A DNA stretch of 64,000 nt from Hymenobacter sp. BRD67 (GTDB lineage: Bacteria > Bacteroidota > Bacteroidia > Cytophagales > Hymenobacteraceae). The translations under genes were made by a program, and so were the position numbers. The stretch is from positions 2,480,001 through 2,544,000 of the forward strand of contig NZ_CP053904.1 of NCBI RefSeq assembly GCF_013256425.1, read 5' to 3'. Positions within the stretch are counted from its first letter, which is position 1. Each line of letters begins with the position of its first letter. Below are positions 56,630 to 64,000 of this stretch, piece after piece. The notes below the pieces were generated by a model. That model made no database searches and was not told where the DNA came from. It was given only the letters and a program-made list of their open reading frames with translations.

Positions 56630-58953
56630 ATGAAAACTCCTCTTTTTCGCTGGCTACCGCTACTTGGACTGCTACTGGTGGCCGCACTGGCGGTATTTCT
56701 TGTTCGGCCGCCACGCCCGGTACCGGCCAGCGCGCCCGCCAATGAGTTTTCGGCGTACCGCGCCCAGCGCGATGTGGCAGTGCTGGCCGGCCGGCCCCAC
56801 TCCCTGGGCTCGCCGGCCAACGCTGAGGTGCGCGACTACCTGCTGAGCCGCTGCCGCGAGCTGGGTCTGTCGGCCAGCATTCAGGATATAAGCGTATTAT
56901 TTGCCGAAAAAGGCCAGGCTACGGCGGCGCACGTGCAAAACGTAATTACACGCTTACCGGGCCGGCAGCCGGGCGGCAAAGCGGTACTGGTACTGGCCCA
57001 CTACGACTCGCAGCCCCACACGCCGGGCGCGGGCGACGACGGTGCCGGCGTGGCTGCTATGCTCGAAGCTATCCGCGCGCTCCGCGCCGGGCCGCCTTTG
57101 ACCAACGACGTCATCTGGCTCTTTACGGATGGAGAAGAAGCAGGCCTGCTTGGGGCCCGCGCCTATGCCGCCGACACCGCCCGCCTGCGCCGGGAGGTGG
57201 GCGTGGCCCTCAATTTTGAAGGGCGCGGCAACGCCGGCCCCAGCCTCACCTTCGAAGTAAGCCCCCAAAATGGCTGGGTAATCGGTGAGTATGCTAGGGC
57301 GGTGCCTTACCCGATGGCCTCATCGCTGTTTTACGAAGCTTACCGGCATTTGCCTAATAACACGGACTTTACGCCCCTGCGCCAGGCCGGTATCACGGGC
57401 CTGAACTTTGCTTTCGTCAACGGCTACCCTTATTACCATAGTCCGGCCGATACACCTGCGCACCTCGACCTAGGCTCGCTGCAACACCACGGCTCCTACC
57501 TGCTAAGCCTGGTCCGACACTTCGGCAATATATCTCTGGCTCATACGAAGGGACCCGACGAAACCTTCTTTAACCCCTTGGGCAGCTGGCTGATACATTA
57601 CCCGGCTGGCTGGAATATGCCCCTCACCCAGCTCACTATCAGCCTGCTGGTGCTGGCCCTGGCGCTGGCTCATCAGCGTGGGCGCCTGAGCTGGGGCAGC
57701 CTGCTGGGCGGGTTGCTGGCCTGGGTAGGGGGGTGGCCCTGATGCTGGCGGCGGGCTGGGGGCTACTGGCGCTCGTAGCCGCGCTCTACCCGCAGTACGG
57801 CGTTTTTTACGACAGTGCCTCCTACAACAGCCTGGCTTACCAGCTAGCCGTGCTGGCGCTAGCGCTCAGCCTGTTTACCGGCTACTACGGCTGGCTGAGT
57901 CGCTACCTGCGGCCGGGCTCATTGGTAGGCGGCGCGCTGCTGGGGCTGGCCGTGCTCCTGGGCCTACTGCAATGGCGGGCCCCTTCATCGGCATTTCTAC
58001 TTTCCTGGCCGCTGCTGGCGGCTATCCTGGCCTGGGGCCTGCGGGTGCTGCAGGCTACCAGCCCCACCCGGCAGCCGGCTATTGGCGTGGTAGACTGGCT
58101 ATTGGCGCTACCGGCCATATTGCTCTTGAGCCAGGTTATCTACTTGCTCCTGATAATTTTCGGGCTTGGCATGCTCTTACTGATTGCGGTGCTTTTGCTG
58201 GCTATTTTGCTGGCGCTGCTGCTGCCCGTTTTGCTGCCCGTGCTCAGCTCGCCCGCCATGCCCGGCCGGCGGCCGGCTACCAGCTGGCTGCTGCCAGGGC
58301 TGGCCCTGGCCGAAGTGCTGGTAGCCCTCGCATTGGGCCACGCTACCCGCCAGCCTACTGCCGACCAGCCTCAGCAAACGCACCTCTTTTATGCCCTCGA
58401 TGCCGCCAAAGGCCAGGCCTACTGGCTTTCGGCAGCCAGGCAGCCCGATGCCTGGACCCGCCACGTACTAACGCACCCGCAATACGGGCCGCTGCCGGCA
58501 TTATTTCCCCAGCAGCGGCCGGTGCTGCAACAGGCTGCCCCGCCGCTGGCACTGGCCCCGGCCGGACTTACCCTCCTGGCCGATAGCCAGCTGACTGGCG
58601 GACGGGTAGTGCGCTTCCTGCTAAAGCCCGGCCGGCCGGCTATCAGTAGCTTGCTTTTACATATCGAGAAGGGCTCGCGGCTGCGCGCTATGCGGGTGGC
58701 GGGGCAAGCGGTACCTGCCACCGAGCTGTCATCGGCTGAGCAGGCAACCGAGCTTACTTTTTTGGCCCCGCACCCCGAAGGCGAGCAGCTGGAGCTGGAG
58801 CTAACCGGGCCGGAGCCGCTGCAGCTGGCTATTACAACGCGCAGCCTGGGCCTGCCGCCCGTGCCCGACCTGCCGCCGCTTCCCTCCACGCTCGTGCCGG
58901 CGCCTGGCTACAATAGCTTTACGACCCAGGTACGCCAGCTCTATCAGCTCTGA
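56630..58953 (+). CDS. M28-family membrane metallopeptidase, frameshifted
   Basis: About 775 residues. After an N-terminal helix (WLPLLGLLLVAALAVFLV) comes the zinc aminopeptidase domain: LVLAHYDSQPHTPGAGDDGA (His, Asp), FTDGEEAGLLGA (Glu pair) and YYHSPADTPAHLD (His). The second half is a set of about eight membrane helices and a C-terminal periplasmic beta domain with PGRPAISSLLLHIEKGSRLR. This layout resembles Fxna/ERMP1-like M28 peptidases. The frame breaks in the G run 57728-57733 (six, where seven are needed), joining LLAWVGG to VALMLAAGWGLLALVAALYP. Confidence 0.87.
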
Positions 58954-59012
58954 GGAGAATACTGGTGCCAGCGGCGCTTGCCTTTACCAGTTATCATCGG
59001 CCGCTTTGCCGC

Positions 59013-59272
59013 TTACGCGCTGGCGGCATCGGCCTGCTCCAGCACGGGCTTTACGGCCCCCGGAACCGTGGCAAACCATTCTCGCGCATACAGGGCGGCC
59101 TGGGTGGCCCCCGGTGCCGGCACCACTGCCTTAAATGATATTTTCCCGGTGGCCGAGTCCATGGCAGGGGTTGGCCCAGCGGCCGGGCAGCCTGAGAGCC
59201 GTTACCTGGGGTTGAGGTCTGGGCGGCGCTTAGCGCGCCCAGTAGGGCTAGGGTAGCAAAAAGGCAGTGCAT
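59013..59272 (-). CDS. Short DUF4468-like secreted protein, frameshifted
   Basis: About 87 residues. It starts with a signal peptide (MHCLFATLALLGALSAAQ) and, in the next frame, continues MDSATGKISFKAVVPAPGAT then QAALYAREWFATVPGAVKPV, which follows the DUF4468 (TBP-like fold) pattern: a V-PG-x-x-x-x-LY segment followed by an EWF helix. The join needs one base near 59161-59170. Known DUF4468 proteins are about twice as long, so this copy is short; it may be a cut-down relic. The function of the family is unknown. Confidence 0.4.
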
Positions 59273-59375
59273 AGCAAAGGCTTACGCAAAGCTGCCGGGC
59301 CGGTTGGTGCGCGGCGCATCCGCCCAACCAAGCAGATGCCCGTAGCTTCGCGACAGTATTTAGCAGCTTATACAA

Positions 59376-60935
59376 ATGTCTTTCCCATTCAAGAGCCTGG
59401 CCGGCGCGCTGATACTGCTGGCCGAAACATTCACCTTTCACGATATAAAGGCCCAGCCAGGCAACCCTTCCGCCGGCCGACGCTTTATCCAGGATAGCCT
59501 GCGGGCTTACGTGGAGCGGGGCCGGCGGCTCTGGAACATTCCCGGCCTCGCCGTGGCAGTAGTCAAAGATGGCCAGGTGGTAGTCAGCCAGGGCTTTGGC
59601 ACCCGTGCCGCTGACGGGCAGGGCGGGCCGGTCGATGGCAATACGCTGTTTATGATGGCTTCCAACTCCAAGCTATTTACCGGCACGGCGCTGGCCCAGC
59701 TGGAGCAGGAAGGCAAGCTCAAGCTCGACGACCGGGTGCGCAAGTACCTGCCGGGCTACCGGCTCTACGACTCGGCCAGCAGCCAGCTGGTGAGCATCCG
59801 CGATGTGCTGGGCCACAAGCTGGGCCTGAAGACCTTTCAGGGTGATTTTACGTTCTGGAACTCGACCCTGAGCCGCGCCGAGATAGTGGAGAAGATGCGC
59901 CTGCTGAAGCCGGCCTACCCTTTTCGACAGGACTATGGCTACTGCAACTCGGGCTTCGTGACGGCCGGGCAGATTATTGCGGCCGTGAGCGGCGGCCAGC
60001 CCTGGGAAAGCTGGGTGCAGGCCCGCCTGCTCACGCCGCTGGGCATGACCAATACCTTCCCGCTCCCCGATGGCATTGCCCAGCGCCCCAACGTGGCCCT
60101 GCCCTACTCCGATGCCTTCGGCCCGCTGAGCCGGCTGCCTTTCGATGAGCTGCACAACATGGGGCCGGCCGCCGGCCTCGTGTCGTGCACCAACGACCTG
60201 ACGCACTGGCTTCAGTTTCAGCTCGACAGCGGCAAGTATAACAAAAATAGAATATTACCCTGGGCTACCCTGCATCGCACCCGCGAGGCCAATACGCTGA
60301 TTTCGGCCGATAAAAGCCCGCTCTTCCCCATACACTTCCGCACCTATGGCCTGGGCATATTCAGCGCCGACTATAATGGCCGGCAGGTATATTGGCACAC
60401 TGGCGGGGCCGATGGCTTCGTTACCAACGTGTGCTTTGTGCCCGAAGAAAACCTGGGCCTTACCGTACTCACCAACCAAGATAACCAGAGCTTTTTCGAA
60501 GCCCTGCGCTACCAGATTCTCGACGCTTACCTCGGCGTGCCGTATGTGGACCGCAGCCGCCAGCTGTGGCTGAGCGCCCAGGCCGGCCGCGCTGACGAAC
60601 GCCGGCGCCTGGCCGCGCTGGCGGCCCGCGCCGCCCGCAAAGCCAAGCCCGCCCGGCCCCTCACGGCCTACGCCGGCACCTACCAAAACCCAGTGTATGG
60701 CACCATTACAGTGGCACCGCAGGGCCGGCAGCTGCTAGTGCACTTCGGCCACCATCCCAACCTAACGGCTACGCTCGACTACCTCGACGGCGACACGTTC
60801 CGACTCACGTACTCCAATGCGGCGTACGGCATTTTTGCCGCGCCTTTCACTGTGGAGAAGGGCCAGGTAAAAACTCTGGAAGTGCGCGTGAGCGAGGGCA
60901 TAGAGCAGGACCCGTATCTTTTCAGCAAGGAATAA
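59376..60935 (+). CDS. Beta-lactamase-fold serine hydrolase with C-terminal DUF3471-like domain
   Basis: A 519-residue exported protein with an N-terminal signal-like segment (LAGALILLAETFTFHDIKAQ). The class C/PBP fold has the catalytic S-N-S-K at residues 96-99 (MMASNSKLFTG), Y-C-N at 189-191 (YGYCNSGF) and H-T-G-G in VYWHTGGADGF, in place of KTG. After the catalytic domain come RPLTAYAGTYQNPVYGTITV and a beta-barrel part as in DUF3471. Relatives include D-aminopeptidases, esterases and unrelated beta-lactamase homologues; antibiotic resistance should not be assumed. The gene is intact. Confidence 0.88.
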   Translation: MSFPFKSLAGALILLAETFTFHDIKAQPGNPSAGRRFIQDSLRAYVERGRRLWNIPGLAVAVVKDGQVVVSQGFGTRAADGQGGPVDGNTLFMMASNSKLFTGTALAQLEQEGKLKLDDRVRKYLPGYRLYDSASSQLVSIRDVLGHKLGLKTFQGDFTFWNSTLSRAEIVEKMRLLKPAYPFRQDYGYCNSGFVTAGQIIAAVSGGQPWESWVQARLLTPLGMTNTFPLPDGIAQRPNVALPYSDAFGPLSRLPFDELHNMGPAAGLVSCTNDLTHWLQFQLDSGKYNKNRILPWATLHRTREANTLISADKSPLFPIHFRTYGLGIFSADYNGRQVYWHTGGADGFVTNVCFVPEENLGLTVLTNQDNQSFFEALRYQILDAYLGVPYVDRSRQLWLSAQAGRADERRRLAALAARAARKAKPARPLTAYAGTYQNPVYGTITVAPQGRQLLVHFGHHPNLTATLDYLDGDTFRLTYSNAAYGIFAAPFTVEKGQVKTLEVRVSEGIEQDPYLFSKE

Positions 60936-60953
60936 TATACTGCGCTATATACT

Positions 60954-61436
60954 ATGCCGCTACCTACCCGTATCTGGGCACCAACGCTGGCCAGCTGCCT
61001 GCTTGCCTTCAGCAGCTGCCACAAAGACTGTGCGCCGGCTATAACCGCGCCGCAGCCTTTTAGTATTGCGTTCAGCACCGACACGCTCAGCACGGGGCGG
61101 GGCTTCCACAAAGCGGAGGCCTTGTCGGCCTACCTGGTGCGCTATGCAGATACTGAGCTGAGCCAGCCGCTCGATACCGTGCGCACCAGCCAGAAGCCCG
61201 GCAATTTTTTCTATGTTGACCGAACGCTTTTTTGCAATTTTCCGGCCAGCGCCGGGGCCGCCGACCCGCATAGCTACCGGCTGGAAGTACCCGCCACCAA
61301 AAGCCGCTACGATATTCAGGCTGTTGTTTTGCAGTATGGGGGCACCACCGCTTGCACGCGCAGTATCGACCGGCTCGATGCGCTGGTGAATGGCCAGCGC
61401 GTAGATGCCCGCCGGGGCTACGTCGTAGGCAAGTAG
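60954..61436 (+). CDS. Putative lipoprotein of unknown function
   Basis: A 160-residue protein with a lipobox (LLAFSSC, Cys at residue 22), so probably anchored in the membrane facing the periplasm. It has four further Cys residues (HKDCAP, TLFCNF, TTACTR) and ends in DARRGYVVGK. It looks beta-rich and matches no family that I know. It begins 18 bp after the hydrolase gene and may be cotranscribed with it. A strong terminator follows. Confidence 0.6.
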   Translation: MPLPTRIWAPTLASCLLAFSSCHKDCAPAITAPQPFSIAFSTDTLSTGRGFHKAEALSAYLVRYADTELSQPLDTVRTSQKPGNFFYVDRTLFCNFPASAGAADPHSYRLEVPATKSRYDIQAVVLQYGGTTACTRSIDRLDALVNGQRVDARRGYVVGK

Positions 61437-61444
61437 CTTGCTCC

Positions 61445-61494
61445 AAAACGCTAAAAAGGCCGCAGCTGATTAGCTGCGGCCTTTTTAGCGTTTT
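61445..61494. terminator. Bidirectional terminator
   Basis: A long stem, AAAACGCTAAAAAGGCCGCA with its inverse, around a short GCTGATTAGC top. It stands between the converging lipoprotein and alcohol dehydrogenase genes and has A- and T-runs on both sides. Confidence 0.85.
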
Positions 61495-61528
61495 ACTATG
61501 CTGGCGAATGCCAGCGCAGGTGGCTTGT

Positions 61529-62577
61529 CTAGTTCAGCGAAGCCACGTCAATCACAAAGCGATACTTTACGTCGCCTTTCAGCATGCGCTCGTAAGCCTC
61601 GTTGATGTGCTGAATATCAATGAGCTCGATATCCGACATGATGTTGTGCTCGGCGCAGAAGTCGAGCATCTCCTGCGTTTCGGCGATGCCGCCGATGAGC
61701 GAGCCCGCCACGCGGCGGCGCTTGGCAATGAGGTTGAAGGCGTGCAGGTGCGGAGCCTCGGAGGGCACACCCAGCAGAATCATGGTGCCGTCGAGGCGCA
61801 GCAGGTTGACGTAGCTGCCAAGGTCAATCTGAGCCGAGATGGTGTTGATGATGAAGTCGAAGTAGTTGCCCACCGACTTGAACTGGGCCTTGTCGCTGGT
61901 CACCACAAACTTGTGGGCGCCCAGAGCCTTAGCATCGGCTTCTTTGCCGGCCGAGGTGCTGAGCACGGTTACTTCGGCTCCCAGGGCCACGGCAAACTTC
62001 ACGGCCATGTGGCCCAGGCCGCCGAGGCCCATTACGGCTACGCGGTGGCCGGGGCCTACTTTCCACTGGCGCAGGGCGAGTAGGTGGTGATGCCAGCGCA
62101 CAGCAGCGGGGCCACGCGAGCCAGGTCGAGCTTCTCGCTCACCTTGAGCGTGTATTTCTCATCCACCACAATCTGCTGCGAGTAGCCGCCGTAGGTGGGC
62201 TGGCCGGTGCCGATTTCGCGGCTGTTGTAGGTGCCTACCATCCCGGTGGTTTCGCAGTACTGCTCCAGACCCTCTTTGCACGACGAGCACTCGCGGCACG
62301 AATCGACCATGCAGCCTACCCCGGCCAGGTCGCCTACTTTGAAGCCTTTAACGTGGCTGCCCACGGCCGATACGCGGCCCACGATTTCGTGGCCGGGTAC
62401 CATGGGGAAGATTGAGCCGCCCCATTCGTCGCGAATCTGGTGCAGGTCGGAGTGGCACACGCCGCAGAACAGAATGTCAATCTGCACATCGTGCGCACCC
62501 GGCGCGCGGCGCTCCAGGGTAAAGGGTTCGAGCGGAATGTTAGCGGCGGGAGCCGCGTAGGCTTTGGTAGCAGACAT
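61529..62577 (-). CDS. Zinc-dependent NAD(P)-dependent alcohol dehydrogenase (YahK/CAD-like), frameshifted
   Basis: About 350 residues. The catalytic zinc ligands are in [17 protein letters not shown] and GHEIVGRV; the structural zinc cysteines are in [15 protein letters not shown]. The nucleotide-binding motif is [13 protein letters not shown]. The overall pattern, including [14 protein letters not shown] and [17 protein letters not shown], is that of the YahK/cinnamyl-alcohol-dehydrogenase group, which reduces a range of aldehydes, usually with NADPH. The frame breaks at 62074-62076 (GGG on the plus strand; TCGCCCTG for TCGCCCCTG on the coding strand). The start at 62577 ([14 protein letters not shown]) is typical. 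Confidence 0.92.
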
Positions 62578-62630
62578 GGTAGCAAAGAATAAATACTGAA
62601 TAGACAGCTGCCATGGGCAGCTTGTTCGGC

Positions 62631-63296
62631 TCAACTACCAGCGGCAGCCTTTGTTTGCGGCCGGGCCAGGGCTTCGGTCACGAGGCGGCGCATGCGCAGC
62701 AGCGACTCGTGGGCAAAGCGGCGCTGTAGCATCCGGCCAAACAGCTTGAAGCCCAGCCAGTAAAAGGGGTTCCGAATCTGACCCGGCTGCGACATGGCAT
62801 GTATGCGAAATTTTACTGCGCCGGATGCCAGGTTTTTGTGAATGGAAAAGTTAATCTGACCTTTCTCAAAGTGCCCTTCGAGGGTGCGGTAGCCGTAGCC
62901 CCACACCCGCTCCGGGCCATCGGGACTAGGCTGCGCGGGCTGGTCGAGCACATCGACAATGCGCACCCCGAAGTAAAAGTTAAAAACCAGAAAGTGCGCG
63001 CGCAGCACCATAATACGCTTTTCGAGCGGCTGACTGGGGTCGAAATAGCCGGTGATGAGGTTGGGCGGCGGGAAGGTGTAGCGCCGCAGCACCTCCTGGG
63101 CCGCGGCAAACGAGCCCGCGGCCAGGGGCGGCCCCGGCGGCTCGGCCGGCAGGTCGGTCACGTAGTCGTCGAGCCGCCAGCCGGTGGCCGAGGTGTACTC
63201 GTACTGGCTTTCGTAGTCGTAGTTGACCCGCGCTTTGGCGTAGGCTTCGAGTTGGGCGCGGTACTGCTCCCAGGCGGGCGGATTGACAGAATTCAA
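62631..63296 (-). CDS. DUF1990-family protein
   Basis: A 221-residue soluble protein. [20 protein letters not shown] and [20 protein letters not shown], followed by [18 protein letters not shown], are the DUF1990 signatures. The family has an SRPBCC-like look and unknown function. It lies 53 bp upstream of the dehydrogenase gene and may share its transcript. The gene before it appears to be a related, more distant member. Confidence 0.8.
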   Translation of the reverse strand: MNSVNPPAWEQYRAQLEAYAKARVNYDYESQYEYTSATGWRLDDYVTDLPAEPPGPPLAAGSFAAAQEVLRRYTFPPPNLITGYFDPSQPLEKRIMVLRAHFLVFNFYFGVRIVDVLDQPAQPSPDGPERVWGYGYRTLEGHFEKGQINFSIHKNLASGAVKFRIHAMSQPGQIRNPFYWLGFKLFGRMLQRRFAHESLLRMRRLVTEALARPQTKAAAGS

Positions 63297-63375
63297 GGCT
63301 TGAATAAGTTTTTACAGTACAGCAAATGGGCTTTGACCGGTAGGGTTAGGCCAGTCTATAAAGGCGTGCGCCGGA

Positions 63376-63956
63376 CTACGAGGCGGCTTGTTGCTCCGTC
63401 GTGCCATCTTTCGCGTGGCGGGTAGTTTCGACTACTACCGGGCCGAGTGCCTGGCCGCCGCTGGCGGCGGCTACCCGCTCGCAAAACTCAACCCAGGTAG
63501 CCTCCTGCACCAGTTTGCCGCCCCCAATCGTATCGTAGGCAAAGGCGACCAGCCCATCGCGCGAGCGGGCCAGCGAATGAATCTCGAAGCGCAGCGCGTC
63601 GGCCCGCCCGTCCAGCTGGTGCACCTCAAACCGGATACGACCGGCCTCGGGGTGGCCTTCGAGGGTAATAAACTCGAAGAAAGTAGGCCCGGTAGCGGTT
63701 ACGCGGACGCTGCCATTCCAGGGGCCCAGAATTTTGATATGAAACTCATCGCCCACGCTGAGTGAGCCTTCGGTGCCGCGCGTGCGCTTGAAATCGGCCA
63801 GCAGGCCGGGCGAAAACCGGGGCAAATGGGTCTGCACCTCGGCCATGAGCTGCACGGGCGTGAGGTGCGGCCGCACCACATCGACGTAGTAGCGGCGCTC
63901 CAGCTGGGGCCGGAGCCCTGGGCGGCAGGCTGTTCGGAAGAAGGCTGATTGGCCAT
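63376..63956 (-). CDS. DUF1990-like / SRPBCC-like protein, frameshifted
   Basis: About 194 residues. ATGPTFFEFITLEGHPEAGR, RIRFEVHQLDGRADALRFEI and HSLARSRDGLVAFAYDTI resemble the GHxExGxxxF and SRP-type blocks of its neighbour, so I take it for a relative of the DUF1990 or SRPBCC group. The N-terminus MANQPSSEQPAAQGSGP is joined to QLERRYYVDVVRPHLTPV by adding one base in the G run 63906-63909. The function is unknown. Nothing credible is seen in the last 44 bp of the window. Confidence 0.65.
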
Positions 63957-64000
63957 ACTGGGCAGAATTTCGTTTAACTAGGTTTACTCGCCGTGTTACG

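Noticed and set aside
59376..60935. Antibiotic-resistance beta-lactamase
   Set aside because: The S-x-x-K and Y-x-N motifs belong to a broad hydrolase and peptidase group; HTG replaces KTG and a DUF3471-like tail is present, so a resistance role is not supported.
1..64000. Prophage, secondary-metabolite or defence island
   Set aside because: Genes are mostly housekeeping and envelope functions; only two IS elements and a few orphan genes look acquired.

Overview
The window looks like chromosomal DNA of a GC-rich member of the Bacteroidetes, most likely a Hymenobacter-type Cytophagales bacterium. This is an inference from several things seen together: a fused urease gamma/beta subunit, type IX secretion (T9SS) C-terminal domains, GH97 and eukaryote-like (GT3) glycogen synthase genes, a CarboxypepD-TonB-type outer membrane protein, 7TM-AraC regulation, ATG/GTG starts without Shine-Dalgarno sites, and TAnnTTTG-type -7 promoter elements.

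Layout. 1-7.3 kb: a cut-off GNAT gene, a MITE, a nickel-permease-like gene (UreH type), ureAB, an AT-rich orphan gene, an IS5-family element, ureC, a repeat-rich gap with a possible structured RNA, ureF and ureG. Four GTAG-type REP/BIME palindromes sit between these genes. 7.7-14.2 kb: glutamate synthase gltB and gltD, separated by an AT-rich lipoprotein gene. 14.2-18.6 kb (minus strand): an AT-rich orphan gene, a complete IS3-family element, a PAP2 phosphatase, ureD (about 10 kb from the other urease genes) and a small conserved gene. 18.8-24 kb: two secreted T9SS cargo proteins. 24.2-28.9 kb: GH13 glucan enzyme, nitroreductase and GT3 glycogen synthase. 28.9-34.8 kb: DUF4198 protein, STAS protein, RNase Z, queuosine-precursor transporter, an orphan gene, trpS and a conserved hypothetical gene. 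35-41 kb: DPP-IV-type peptidase, PAS histidine kinase, GH97 glucosidase. 41.1-50.5 kb: two tRNA-Ser genes, YihY/BrkB protein, thioesterase, MltG, Sua5/YciO-type protein, a lipid A-type acyltransferase, WbqC-like protein, ClpC. 50.6-64 kb: small orphan genes, a TonB-type outer membrane protein with a 7TM-AraC regulator, an exonuclease, an M28 membrane peptidase, a beta-lactamase-fold hydrolase, a zinc alcohol dehydrogenase and two DUF1990-like genes.

How genes work together. UreAB/UreC form the urease and UreD/F/G mature its nickel centre; the UreH-type permease probably supplies nickel. No ureE is visible. The ammonia released would be assimilated through glutamate synthase next door. The GH13 enzyme, glycogen synthase and GH97 enzyme point to alpha-glucan storage and use.

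The main caution is sequence quality. At least sixteen otherwise intact genes each need one base added, nearly always in a short run of G or C, to read through (the GH13 gene needs two; one T9SS gene has a shift of the opposite sense). This pattern fits uncorrected base-calling deletions much better than gene decay, so I annotate these as single genes and give the break positions.
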